Source: JAWXBK01 sp040878185
GTDB lineage: Bacteria > Pseudomonadota > Alphaproteobacteria > Dongiales > Dongiaceae
Assembly: GCA_040878185.1 (NCBI GenBank)
Contig: JBBDMS010000022.1
Span: 62,001-126,000 of the forward strand
Direction of reading: 5' to 3'
DNA length: 64,000 nucleotides
Shown here: in pieces, positions 7,733 through 16,083 of the stretch
How positions within the stretch are numbered: position 1 is the first letter of the stretch
How the letters are laid out: every line of letters starts with the position of its first letter
The notes under the pieces: model-generated
What the model was told of the DNA's origin: nothing
Seen by the model: only the letters and a program-made list of their open reading frames with translations
The model's database searches: none
Program-made: the position numbers and the translations under genes

Positions 7733-9136
7733 GTGGCCGAGGACAAATACGATCTCGTCGTCGTCGGTAGCGGGCCGGGCGGCTATGTCGCGGCGATCCG
7801 CGCGGCCCAGCTCGGCATGAAGACGGCGATCGTGGAGCGCGAAGCGCTCGGTGGCATCTGCCTCAACTGGGGTTGCATTCCGACCAAGGCGTTACTGCGC
7901 ACATCCGAAGTCTATCATCTGATGATTCATGCCGCCGATTTCGGCCTCGCCGCGAAGGATGTCAGCTACGACCTCACCAAGGTGGTCGAACGCAGCCGCA
8001 AGGTCGCCGGCCGACTCAGTAACGGCGTCAAGTTCCTGATGAAGAAAAACAAGATCACCGTGCATGACGGCCAGGGGCGACTAGCCGGCAAGGGTAAAGT
8101 CATCGTCGAGAAAGACGGCAAGACCGTCGCAGAGCTCGGCGCCACCAATATTATTCTCGCGACCGGCGCGCGGGCGCGCTCGCTGCCCGGGCTTGAACCG
8201 GACGGCAAGCTGATCTGGACCTATCGTGAGGCGATGGTGCCGGCTTCCATGCCGAAATCATTGCTGGTCGTCGGCTCCGGCGCGATCGGCATCGAGTTTG
8301 CCAGTTTCTATCGCACGCTCGGTTGCGAGGTGACGGTGGTCGAGGTACTTGACCGCATCCTGCCGGTCGAGGATGCCGAGATCTCCGCCTTCGCCCACAA
8401 AGCATTCACCAAGCAGGGCATGAAGATCCTGACCGGCGCGACCGTGAAGAAACTCGACAGGGGAAAGAACAACGTCACCGCGACGATCGAGACCAAAGAG
8501 AAGAAGATCGAGACGTTGACAGTCGATCGCGTGATCCTGGCCGTCGGTATTGTCGGTAATGTCGAAAAGATTGGACTCGAGAACACGAAGGTGAAGGTCG
8601 AGAAAGCCCATGTCGTCACCGACGAATGGGGCGCGACCGGCGAGCCGGGCGTCTATGCGATCGGCGACCTTACGGGTCCACCCTGGCTTGCGCACAAGGC
8701 CAGTCACGAAGGTGTCGCCTGTGTCGAGAAGATTGCCGGCGTCAAAGGTGTGCATCCGATCGACAAGTCGAACATTCCGGGCTGCACTTATTGCCATCCG
8801 CAGATCGCCAGCGTCGGCCTCACCGAAGAGGCGGCCAAGAAGGCGGGGTACGAGGTGAAGGTCGGGCGCTTCCCGTTCGCCGGCAACGGCAAGGCGATCG
8901 CGCTCGGCGACGATCAGGGGCTGGTCAAGACGATCTTCGATGCCAAGACCGGCGCGCTGCTTGGTGCGCACATGATCGGTTCCGAAGTGACCGAGCTGAT
9001 CCAGGGCTATGCGATCGCGCGCACGCTGGAGACAACCGAGGCCGAGCTGATCGCAACCGTCTTTCCGCACCCGACGCTTTCCGAGACGATGCACGAATCC
9101 GTTCTCGATGCGTATGGAAGAGTGATACATATTTAG
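7733..9136 (+). CDS. lpdA: Dihydrolipoamide dehydrogenase (E3)
   Basis: The 467-residue FAD/NAD flavoprotein reoxidises dihydrolipoyl groups of the PDH complex. It shows the FAD-binding GSGPGGYVAAIRAAQLG, the redox-active disulfide in GGICLNWGCIPTKALLR, the NAD-binding GSGAIGIEFASFY and the C-terminal catalytic HPTLSE. GTG at 7733 is chosen because it lies 2 bp after the cupin stop and gives the family N-terminus (AEDKYDLVVVGSG). The same frame is open further upstream, but that part overlaps the cupin gene and is not protein-like. lipA starts 3 bp after its stop. Confidence 0.96.
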   Translation: MAEDKYDLVVVGSGPGGYVAAIRAAQLGMKTAIVEREALGGICLNWGCIPTKALLRTSEVYHLMIHAADFGLAAKDVSYDLTKVVERSRKVAGRLSNGVKFLMKKNKITVHDGQGRLAGKGKVIVEKDGKTVAELGATNIILATGARARSLPGLEPDGKLIWTYREAMVPASMPKSLLVVGSGAIGIEFASFYRTLGCEVTVVEVLDRILPVEDAEISAFAHKAFTKQGMKILTGATVKKLDRGKNNVTATIETKEKKIETLTVDRVILAVGIVGNVEKIGLENTKVKVEKAHVVTDEWGATGEPGVYAIGDLTGPPWLAHKASHEGVACVEKIAGVKGVHPIDKSNIPGCTYCHPQIASVGLTEEAAKKAGYEVKVGRFPFAGNGKAIALGDDQGLVKTIFDAKTGALLGAHMIGSEVTELIQGYAIARTLETTEAELIATVFPHPTLSETMHESVLDAYGRVIHI

Positions 9137-9139
9137 CCC

Positions 9140-10105
9140 ATGACCGACACGACCGCTGAGACACCGCGTCCGCGCCATCCGGAAAAGGCCAACCGGCCGG
9201 ATACGCCGCCCGTGCGCAAGCCGCACTGGATCCGCGTCAAGGCGCCGGTCAGCCGTGAGTATCACGAGACGCGCGCCCTGATGCGCGAACTCAAGCTCAA
9301 TACCGTGTGCGAGGAGGCCGCCTGTCCGAATATCGGCGAGTGCTGGGCAAAGAAGCACGCGACGATGATGATTCTCGGGTCGGTCTGCACGCGCGCCTGC
9401 GCCTTCTGCAACGTGGCAACGGGGCTGCCGGACAAACTCGACCCGCACGAGCCCGAGCATGTCGGGCAAGCGGTTGCCGCCCTCGGGCTCAATCATATCG
9501 TCATCACGTCGGTCGATCGCGACGATCTGCCGGATGGCGGCGCCGCGCATTTCGCGCGCACCATCGCGCGCATTCGCGAGTTCGCGCCGGGCACGACGGT
9601 TGAGATCCTGACGCCCGATTTCCTCAAGAAAGACGGCGCGCTCGAAATCGTCGTCGCGGCGAAGCCGGACGTGTTCAACCATAATCTCGAAACCGTGCCG
9701 CGGCTCTATCGGCCGGTTCGCCCCGGTGCGCGCTATTTCCACTCGCTGCGGCTGTTGCAGCGGGTGAAGGAGCTGGATCCGTCGATGTTCACCAAGTCCG
9801 GTATCATGGTCGGGCTCGGAGAAACGCGCGACGAGGTGCTGCAGGTGATGGAAGACATGCGCTCGGCGGACATCGATTTCATGACCATCGGCCAGTATCT
9901 GCAACCGACGCCGAAGCATCATCCGCTCGACCGGTTCGTGACACCGGACGAGTTCGAGGAGTATCGGCGGCAGGGGCTCGGCAAGGGCTTTCTCCATATC
10001 GCGAGTTCGCCGCTGACGCGTTCGTCGCACCATGCCGGCGACGATTTCGCGAAGCTGCGCGCCGCACGGGAAGCGAAACTGGCGCGCATCGCGGTTACGG
10101 GTTGA
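9140..10105 (+). CDS. lipA: Lipoyl synthase
   Basis: The 321-residue radical SAM enzyme inserts two sulfurs into protein-bound octanoyl groups to form lipoyl cofactor. Both iron-sulfur clusters are represented: the auxiliary cluster motif CEEAACPNIGEC (CX4CX5C) and the radical SAM motif CTRACAFC (CX3CX2C). The C-terminal RSSYHA-type segment appears as RSSHHAGDDF. It begins 3 bp after lpd in the operon encoding the enzymes it lipoylates (E1 beta and E2), so cofactor and complex are made together. No lipB is visible in the window. Confidence 0.96.
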   Translation: MTDTTAETPRPRHPEKANRPDTPPVRKPHWIRVKAPVSREYHETRALMRELKLNTVCEEAACPNIGECWAKKHATMMILGSVCTRACAFCNVATGLPDKLDPHEPEHVGQAVAALGLNHIVITSVDRDDLPDGGAAHFARTIARIREFAPGTTVEILTPDFLKKDGALEIVVAAKPDVFNHNLETVPRLYRPVRPGARYFHSLRLLQRVKELDPSMFTKSGIMVGLGETRDEVLQVMEDMRSADIDFMTIGQYLQPTPKHHPLDRFVTPDEFEEYRRQGLGKGFLHIASSPLTRSSHHAGDDFAKLRAAREAKLARIAVTG

Positions 10106-10131
10106 ACGCCGCGCCGGCGGACCTGGCCTGA

Positions 10132-10566
10132 ATGCCCACCCACGCCGAGAAGCGTCACCTGCCGTACCGGCCGGAGCAGCTCTTCGATATGGTTGCCGAT
10201 ATCGAACGCTATCCGGAATTCCTGCCCTGGTGCGTCGGCTCACGGATTCGCAGCCGCGTCGACAACGTGATCGTCGCCGATCTGATGATCGGTTTTCGGA
10301 TGATCCGGGAACGATTCACCAGCAAGGTGACGCTCGATCGGCCGGGCCATCGCATCGATGTCGCCTACACCGAGGGTCCGTTCCGCTATCTCGACAATCA
10401 CTGGATCTTCGAGCCGGACGGACAGGGCGGCACGCGGCTCGATTTCTACGTCGATTTCGAGTTCCGCTCGCTGCTGCTGCAGAAGGTGATCGGGGTGGTA
10501 TTCCATGAGGCGGTCCGCCGCATGGTCGGCGCCTTCGAGGCGCGCGCGAAACAGCTCTACGGCTGA
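10132..10566 (+). CDS. COQ10/RatA-family START-domain protein
   Basis: The 144-residue protein belongs to the polyketide cyclase/START-like family that includes mitochondrial COQ10 and E. coli RatA. Matching parts are the start (LPYRPEQLFDMVADIERYPEFLPWCVGS), the middle (FRYLDNHWIFEPDG) and the end (FHEAVRRMVGAFEARAKQLYG). Family members bind lipophilic molecules such as ubiquinone; the RatA toxin name is carried over in databases, and a ubiquinone role is more likely in an alphaproteobacterium. It follows lipA by 26 bp and is probably last in the operon. A GC-rich hairpin lies just downstream. Confidence 0.88.
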   Translation: MPTHAEKRHLPYRPEQLFDMVADIERYPEFLPWCVGSRIRSRVDNVIVADLMIGFRMIRERFTSKVTLDRPGHRIDVAYTEGPFRYLDNHWIFEPDGQGGTRLDFYVDFEFRSLLLQKVIGVVFHEAVRRMVGAFEARAKQLYG

Positions 10567-10586
10567 CGTAGGATCCTTCCGATCAT

Positions 10587-10600
10587 CGGCGCGAGCGCCG
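10587..10600. terminator. GC-rich hairpin between convergent genes
   Basis: CGGCG/CGCCG stem with CGAG loop lies between the stop of the COQ10-like gene (10566) and the stop of tonB (10641). It could serve both directions, but there is no clear T-run. Confidence 0.35.
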
Positions 10601-10640
10601 GCGGTACTCCCGGCCTTTCAACCCGTGCGCCAGGGCAGGC

Positions 10641-11558
10641 TCAGCGCAGGGCGAACACGATCGGCACGCGATAGGTCGCGGCGGCACCGGGTGGCGGTGG
10701 CGGCAGCGGGCTTGCGCGCGCGATCAGCGCGTTGACCTCTTCGTCGAGCAGGTCATGTCCGGACCCTTCGAGAATACGGTAGTTCATCACATCGCCGGTG
10801 TCGGTGATCGTGAACTCGCAGAGCACGACGCCCTCCTGATTCCGGCGTTGGGCACGCTCCGGATACTCCTTGTGACGCTCCAGCCATTGCGCGAGCAGAG
10901 CCGCATAATCCGCCACGATCGCGGGATCCGCCGCGGTACCGCTCCCCTCCGATCCGAACGTTCCGCTGTCGTCGGTCGGCAAACCCTCCGCGCCGGTGTC
11001 GGCATGGGCGATCTGGACATTGTCCGCGACGCCCTCGGTCGATGTGCTGGTGGCCGTCGTCGCCGGCGCGGTCTCTACCGGCGTGACTGCCGCCTTGACC
11101 GGGGTCGGTTCGACCGGCGTGGGTTCGACGGGCGGTTCCGGTTCGGCCGGGGCCACGACCTCGACCGGCGGCTCCGGCTTCGGCTCCGGGGGTGTGACGA
11201 CGGGTTCGGGCGGCGGGGGCTCCGCCGGTTCGGGCGGAAGCTCAGCGATTTCGGTCCGCTCGAGCGGAAAAAGCCGGGGCGGGACCGGCACCGTTTCAGC
11301 GGTTTCCGGAGATGTGGGCGGTGTCGGGGTTTGTCTTGGCGTGTGCGGGGCTGCCGCCGGGGCGGCCGGAGCGGGCGGCTCGGGTGAACCGTATCCGGCA
11401 ACGCCGGTGTCCTTGATATCGGGCGCGGCCGCTACCAGCGAAACCGGAATTCCGCCATCGATCACGGGCAGCTGGTGGGCATTCATCATGCCGGCCGCAA
11501 TGGCCGCAGCCGCGATGGCCGCGTGAAACGCGACGGATATGAAGGTGGCTCGGCGCAT
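10641..11558 (-). CDS. tonB: TonB-family energy transducer
   Basis: The 305-residue protein spans the inner membrane and transfers energy to outer-membrane TonB-dependent receptors. It has an N-terminal membrane helix (about residues 6-24), a long Pro/Glu/Val-rich periplasmic spacer (about 55-170, with EPPAPAAPAA and PPPPEP runs) and a C-terminal TonB domain (about 215-305: YPERAQRRNQEGVVLCEFTI ... YRVPIVFALR). It is divergent from the heme uptake genes and shares with them an upstream region with two Fur-like elements, so it is probably iron-repressed and serves the adjacent receptor. No exbB or exbD is in the window. Confidence 0.9.
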   Translation of the reverse strand: MRRATFISVAFHAAIAAAAIAAGMMNAHQLPVIDGGIPVSLVAAAPDIKDTGVAGYGSPEPPAPAAPAAAPHTPRQTPTPPTSPETAETVPVPPRLFPLERTEIAELPPEPAEPPPPEPVVTPPEPKPEPPVEVVAPAEPEPPVEPTPVEPTPVKAAVTPVETAPATTATSTSTEGVADNVQIAHADTGAEGLPTDDSGTFGSEGSGTAADPAIVADYAALLAQWLERHKEYPERAQRRNQEGVVLCEFTITDTGDVMNYRILEGSGHDLLDEEVNALIARASPLPPPPPGAAATYRVPIVFALR

Positions 11559-11589
11559 CTATAGGTCTTCGGCCCGGCAAGGCGCTAAT

Positions 11590-11617
11590 AAGAACTATTC
11601 GCAATACAAATGCAATC
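11590..11617. promoter_or_regulatory. Fur-like element, tonB-proximal copy
   Basis: The element begins AAGAACTATTCGCAATA and continues CAAATGCAATC. It nearly repeats the element at 11655-11683. The ATTCGCA...CAAATG layout resembles alphaproteobacterial Fur boxes (TGCRAAT-type halves). It lies 32 bp upstream of the tonB start. Confidence 0.55.
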
Positions 11618-11654
11618 GGCTGACCTCTGCAACCGGTTGACCGGGCAGTTAGTT

Positions 11655-11683
11655 AAGAATCATTCGCATTGCAAATGACAATC
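11655..11683. promoter_or_regulatory. Fur-like element, hemP-proximal copy
   Basis: The element begins AAGAATCATTCGCATTG and continues CAAATGACAATC. It contains the classical-looking GAATCATTCGCATTGCAAAT. It is the second copy of the 11590-11617 element and lies upstream of hemP and the receptor, so Fur (or a related iron regulator) likely controls both divergent units. Confidence 0.6.
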
Positions 11684-11747
11684 ACTTGCTCTATTGAACG
11701 CTGGCGCGCCGCTAATCGCGCGACTTGACCAGGATTCTTTAAACCCG

Positions 11748-11906
11748 ATGCCGACCGAACGGAGACCGCCGGCCCATCCCGAGACGCCCGACCGTGTATC
11801 GAGCGCCGATCTGATGGGCGGGAAACGCGAGTTGTGCATCGAGCATGCGGGGGAACTGTACCGGCTTCGGATTACCGGAAAGGGAAAACTGATCCTTACA
11901 AAATGA
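11748..11906 (+). CDS. hemP: Hemin uptake protein HemP
   Basis: This is a 52-residue HemP-family protein. The conserved core SSADLMGGKRELCIEHAGE and YRLRITGKGKLILTK is complete and runs to the last residue, as usual for the family. The same frame could start at a TTG at 11694, but ATG 11748 gives the usual family length and has AGGA upstream. HemP genes sit at the head of heme-uptake operons in many Proteobacteria, and in Burkholderia and Bradyrhizobium HemP acts as a regulator of the heme receptor. It precedes the receptor gene by about 100 bp and follows a Fur-like element. Confidence 0.85.
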   Translation: MPTERRPPAHPETPDRVSSADLMGGKRELCIEHAGELYRLRITGKGKLILTK

Positions 11907-12012
11907 ATGCGGCATCGACGCCGACAAAACAGGTCATCCCAGCCAGCCCAAAGCCGGACTATGTCCGGTCTGCCAGCCCCGGATGCCACTCGTTCAGCGA
12001 GGGGGAAGGGAC

Positions 12013-14133
12013 ATGGCAGTACGCAATCTTTGGGATGGAAAAAATCTCTGGCTATCGGTCGCGGTTGCGGGAACCGCATTCGTCGCCGGCATTCCGGGGC
12101 AGGTGCAGGCGGAACAGGGCGCGGTCTATGCGCCGCGTGTCACAGTGACGGCTACGACCAACCCGATCGAGGCATTCGAGTATCCCGGCAGCGTCACGGT
12201 GCTCGATTCCGGCGATATCCAGAACCGCATTCCCTCGACCATCGACGACGTGCTCAAGGGCGTGCCCAACACGACGATGGGAGGCGGGCCGCGCCGCAAC
12301 GGCGAGACGCCGATCATCCGCGGTTTCGGCGCGCAGGATGTCATCGTCCTGCTCGACGGTACGCGACAGAACCTTCTGACCGGCCATGAGGGCCGCTTCT
12401 TCCTCGACCCGCTGATGCTCGACCAGGTCGAAGTGGTGCGCGGCGCCGGTTCGGCTTTGTACGGATCGGGCGGGCTCGGCGGCGTGATCGAATTCCGCAC
12501 CAGGGACGCCGAGGATCTCCTGGCGCCGGGCGAGACGTTCGGCGTCAGCCCCTTCGTCGGCGGCCAGTCGGTCAACGACGAGTACTCCACCGGCCTCACC
12601 GTGTTCGGCCAGCCCGGCGAGCAGTTCGATTTCATCGGCAGCTTCCTCTACCGCAATGCCGGCGACATCTCGCTGGGCGACGGCTCGACGCTCGATTCCG
12701 ACGACGATCTCTGGTCGGGTCTCGGCAAGGCGACTTTCACCGAAGGCCCGCACAGCATCCAGGGCGCGTGGCTTCGCTATGACGGCGAATCGTTCGAGCC
12801 GATCAATCCGCAGGATCCGTCGGCGCCCGATCGCGTCGAGCGCGACGTGCTGTCACAGAACTGGCGGCTGACCTACGAATTCCAGGATCCGTCCATCGAC
12901 TGGCTCGATCTCAACGCGACCGCCTATTACCAGCAATATGAGATCGACGATCTGCGCCTCGATGCGATGGGCGCCGGCCCAACCGGCGAAACGCTCACGC
13001 GTCATGTCGATACCATCGGCTTCAGGCTCGACAACAGTTCCTATGTCGATATCGGCGAGATGGACAATGTGATCTTCACCTACGGTGCCGAGGCCTACCA
13101 GGATAAACAGGACGGCGACACTGACGGTGCCGATCGCGATGGCGTTCCTAACGCCGACGCAACCTTCGCCGGCGTCTTCGCTCAGGCCGAGTTCGATTTC
13201 ATCGAGCCGCTCGGCCTGCCCGGCGAACTCCTGGTGATTCCAGGCGTTCGCTATGACAGCTACACGTCGGACAGCGATCTCGACGACAGCAACTCCGACG
13301 ATGCGATCTCGCCGAAGATCGGGGCCAGCTACCTGCCTACCGAATGGCTGATGTTCTACGGCAGTTATGCGCACGCCTTCTCGGCACCGACCATGAACGA
13401 TCTCTATCTGACCGGCACGCATTTCGATCTCTCGTCGGCATTCGGTTTTCCCGACGGCACGGTCCTCAATTTGTTCGAGCCCAATCCCGACCTCAAGCCG
13501 CAAACCACACGAACCTATGAGCTGGGTGCGGGCGTGCAGTTCGAGGATATGGCGACGGACAACGACCTCCTTACGGCCAAGGGCACATGGTTCCTGACCT
13601 ACGGCAAGGATCTGATCGACCTCGACGTCATCCAGCCGATTCCGTTCTTTAATTGCAATCCGATGATCCCCGGCAATTGCAATGGCAGCACGACGGCGAC
13701 CAACGTCCATCGCGCCAAGCTTCAGGGTGTCGAGTTCGAGACCGGCTACGAGAACGATCTCATGATCCTCGAAGCCGCTTACGCGCATATCGACGGCGAA
13801 GACCGCGACACCGGGGAGCCGCTCGGCTCGCTGCAGCCGGATACGTTCACCGGCCATGCGGCGGCCAAGATCGAGCCGGTCGACATGCAGATTGGCTGGC
13901 GCATTACGGTTGCCGACGATTTCACCAACACCGACGATCCGTCCGAGGAACGCGACGGTTATACGGTGAACGATGTCTATGCGCTGTGGCAGCCGCTGGA
14001 TTTTCTCGCCGGATTCTCGCTGGCCGTCGGTGTCGATAATATTTTCGACAAAAGCTACTCGCGCGTCTTCACCGGCGCGGATGAACCCGGCCGCAACTAC
14101 AAGACCTACATGAGCTACACGATTGCCTGGTAG
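12013..14133 (+). CDS. hmuR: TonB-dependent heme/hemoglobin receptor
   Basis: This 706-residue outer-membrane receptor imports heme, or takes it from heme proteins, using TonB energy. It has a signal peptide (about 1-34, cleavage after VQA), a plug domain (about 45-160: RIPSTIDDVLKGVPNTTMGG, PIIRGFGAQDVIVLLDGTRQ, VEVVRGAGSALYGSGGLGG) and a 22-strand-type barrel ending in an aromatic residue (SYTIAW). NPDLKPQTTRTYELGAGVQF is the conserved family motif. The ATG at 12013 has GGGGGAAGGG directly upstream and starts a normal signal peptide; the in-frame ATG at 11983 does not. Heme specificity is inferred from the flanking hemP and hmuSTUV genes. Confidence 0.9.
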   Translation: MAVRNLWDGKNLWLSVAVAGTAFVAGIPGQVQAEQGAVYAPRVTVTATTNPIEAFEYPGSVTVLDSGDIQNRIPSTIDDVLKGVPNTTMGGGPRRNGETPIIRGFGAQDVIVLLDGTRQNLLTGHEGRFFLDPLMLDQVEVVRGAGSALYGSGGLGGVIEFRTRDAEDLLAPGETFGVSPFVGGQSVNDEYSTGLTVFGQPGEQFDFIGSFLYRNAGDISLGDGSTLDSDDDLWSGLGKATFTEGPHSIQGAWLRYDGESFEPINPQDPSAPDRVERDVLSQNWRLTYEFQDPSIDWLDLNATAYYQQYEIDDLRLDAMGAGPTGETLTRHVDTIGFRLDNSSYVDIGEMDNVIFTYGAEAYQDKQDGDTDGADRDGVPNADATFAGVFAQAEFDFIEPLGLPGELLVIPGVRYDSYTSDSDLDDSNSDDAISPKIGASYLPTEWLMFYGSYAHAFSAPTMNDLYLTGTHFDLSSAFGFPDGTVLNLFEPNPDLKPQTTRTYELGAGVQFEDMATDNDLLTAKGTWFLTYGKDLIDLDVIQPIPFFNCNPMIPGNCNGSTTATNVHRAKLQGVEFETGYENDLMILEAAYAHIDGEDRDTGEPLGSLQPDTFTGHAAAKIEPVDMQIGWRITVADDFTNTDDPSEERDGYTVNDVYALWQPLDFLAGFSLAVGVDNIFDKSYSRVFTGADEPGRNYKTYMSYTIAW

Positions 14134-14145
14134 AAGGGAGACCCG

Positions 14146-15216
14146 ATGTTAAATCAGAGACAGGATGCGGCGCGCCGCGATCCGACCGAACTTCGAGCGG
14201 CATGGCTCGGATTTCGTGAAACGAATCCCGATGTCCGCATCCGCGATGCAGCCGCCGCGCTCGAGGTGAGCGAGGCGGAACTGGTCGCAACGGGCGTCGG
14301 CGCCACGGCAACGCGGCTACGGCCGGAATGGCGCGAGATCGTCGAGGCCTTGCCGATGTTGGGCACGGTCATGGCACTGACCCGCAACGAGTATGCGGTG
14401 CATGAGAAGGTCGGCCAGTATCGCGAGATCCAGATCAACGCCCATGGCGGCGTCGTGCTCGATCCGGATATCGATCTGCGTCTCTTCTTCAGCCGCTGGC
14501 ATCATGCCTTCGCCGTCGTCGACCCGGGCGATAAGGGCCCGCGCCGCAGCCTGCAGATCTTCGATAGCGACGGCACTGCCGTGCACAAGATCCATCTGCG
14601 GGCCGACAGCGATGTGGCGGGTTTCGATGCGCTCATTGTCCGCTTCGCCGCGGAAGAGCAGAAGCCCGGCATCGCGGTCTCGCCGCGTCCGGCACCGGCG
14701 GCCGATCGTCCGGACAGCGCGATCGACGCCGAAGCCTTGCGCAAGGACTGGCAGGCGCTGCGCGACACGCATGATTTCTTCAGCCTGCTGAAGCGGCATG
14801 AGGTCGGACGCGTGCAATCCTTCCGCCTCGTCGGCAGCGACCTGGCCCGATCGATTCCGTCTGGCTGCTTTTCGCGCGCGCTCGGTCTTGCCGCGGCGGA
14901 AGAGGTGCCGATCATGGTCTTCGTCGGCTCGCCCGGCGTCATCCAGATCCATGGCGGCCCGATCAAGACCGTGAAGCGCATGGGCCCGTGGCAGAACGTG
15001 ATGGATCCGGGTTTCAACCTGCATCTGCGCGAAGACTGCATCGAATCCTGCTGGCTGGTTCGCAAGCCGACCGATGATGGTGTGGTCACGTCGATCGAGA
15101 TCTTCGACAAAACCGGGCAGCAGATCGCCTGGATGTTCGGCCAGCGGAAACCCGGCCAGCCGGAGCGCGCGGACTGGGTTCGTCTCGCGGGTCAGGCCGC
15201 GAGCGAGGCGCATTAA
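14146..15216 (+). CDS. hmuS: Hemin-degrading factor HmuS/HemS
   Basis: The 356-residue cytoplasmic protein belongs to the HemS/ChuS/HmuS family, which binds imported heme and delivers or degrades it. The two-repeat architecture is visible: half 1 around residues 25-180 (LPMLGTVMALTRNEYAVHEKVG) and half 2 around 195-350 (DTHDFFSLLKRHEVGRVQSFRL, GSPGVIQIHGGPI). FNLHLREDCIESCWLVRKPT is a conserved family block. The start lies 12 bp after the receptor with AGAAGGGAG upstream, and hmuT follows after 3 bp, so heme capture and import genes are cotranscribed. Confidence 0.92.
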   Translation: MLNQRQDAARRDPTELRAAWLGFRETNPDVRIRDAAAALEVSEAELVATGVGATATRLRPEWREIVEALPMLGTVMALTRNEYAVHEKVGQYREIQINAHGGVVLDPDIDLRLFFSRWHHAFAVVDPGDKGPRRSLQIFDSDGTAVHKIHLRADSDVAGFDALIVRFAAEEQKPGIAVSPRPAPAADRPDSAIDAEALRKDWQALRDTHDFFSLLKRHEVGRVQSFRLVGSDLARSIPSGCFSRALGLAAAEEVPIMVFVGSPGVIQIHGGPIKTVKRMGPWQNVMDPGFNLHLREDCIESCWLVRKPTDDGVVTSIEIFDKTGQQIAWMFGQRKPGQPERADWVRLAGQAASEAH

Positions 15217-15219
15217 TCG

Positions 15220-16083
15220 ATGCGCCGGATTATCGCGACGTTCTTCATCGCCGCCGTCGGTCTTTTCCCGTTCGCCGGCGCGGTGACGGCCGCCGACCGA
15301 ATCGTTTCGGTCGGCGGTTCGATTACGGAGATCCTGTATGCACTCGGCGCGGGCGGCGATATCGTGGCGGCCGACACGACCAGCATCTATCCATCCGAGA
15401 CGGCTGATCTGCCGAAGGTCGGATATATGCGGGCACTCGCCGCCGAGCCGATTCTCGCACTCAATCCCGGTCTCGTGATCGCGACCGACGATGCTATGCC
15501 GCAAACGGTGCTCGATCAGATCGCGGCAGCCGGCGTCCCGGTTTCCATCATCGTCGACGATCCGACCGCGGATGGCGCCGTGTACAAGATCCGGCAGATC
15601 GCCGCCGCGACCGACCATGAAGCGGCGGGCGCGGCGCTAGCAAACGAGGTCGAGGCGGGCTTCCGCGATCTGGCCGCCGCACTCGAAGGCGCCGAGGGCC
15701 GTCCGCAAGTGCTCTTCCTGCTTTCGGTCGGCGACGGAGCCGCGATGGCGGCGGGGCAAGAAACGGCGGCTGACGGCATCATTTCGCTCGCCGGCGGCAG
15801 CAATGCCCTTAACGGTTTTGTCGGCTACCGACCCCTGTCGCCCGAGGCCGCAGCCGGGCTCGATCCGGCGCTCGTCGTCGTCGCGGCGCATAGCGTCGAG
15901 ACGATGGGCGGCATCGATGCAATGGTGGCGCGGCCCGATCTCGGATTGATTCCGGCCGTGCGCGACGGTCGCATCCTCGTCATCGATGCGAACTATCTGC
16001 TCGGCTTCGGCCCGCGATCGGCAGACGCCGCGCGCGAGCTGGCGCTGCAGTTGCATCCCGAGCTCGCCGCGACCCTACCGTGA
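15220..16083 (+). CDS. hmuT: Heme ABC transporter periplasmic binding protein
   Basis: The 287-residue class III periplasmic binding protein receives heme in the periplasm and passes it to the HmuUV importer. It has a signal peptide at about 1-25 (MRRIIATFFIAAVGLFPFAG). The helical-backbone fold is suggested by RIVSVGGSITEILYALGAG, PKVGYMRALAAEPILALNPG and LGFGPRSADAARELALQLHP. The YMRALA segment contains the Tyr used as a heme ligand in PhuT/ShuT-type proteins. The stop overlaps the GTG start of hmuU (GTGA). Confidence 0.93.
   Translation: MRRIIATFFIAAVGLFPFAGAVTAADRIVSVGGSITEILYALGAGGDIVAADTTSIYPSETADLPKVGYMRALAAEPILALNPGLVIATDDAMPQTVLDQIAAAGVPVSIIVDDPTADGAVYKIRQIAAATDHEAAGAALANEVEAGFRDLAAALEGAEGRPQVLFLLSVGDGAAMAAGQETAADGIISLAGGSNALNGFVGYRPLSPEAAAGLDPALVVVAAHSVETMGGIDAMVARPDLGLIPAVRDGRILVIDANYLLGFGPRSADAARELALQLHPELAATLP

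Noticed and set aside
8258..10243. 661-residue minus-strand frame
   Set aside because: It is antisense to lpd and lipA, both unmistakable; the translation has no domain signature.
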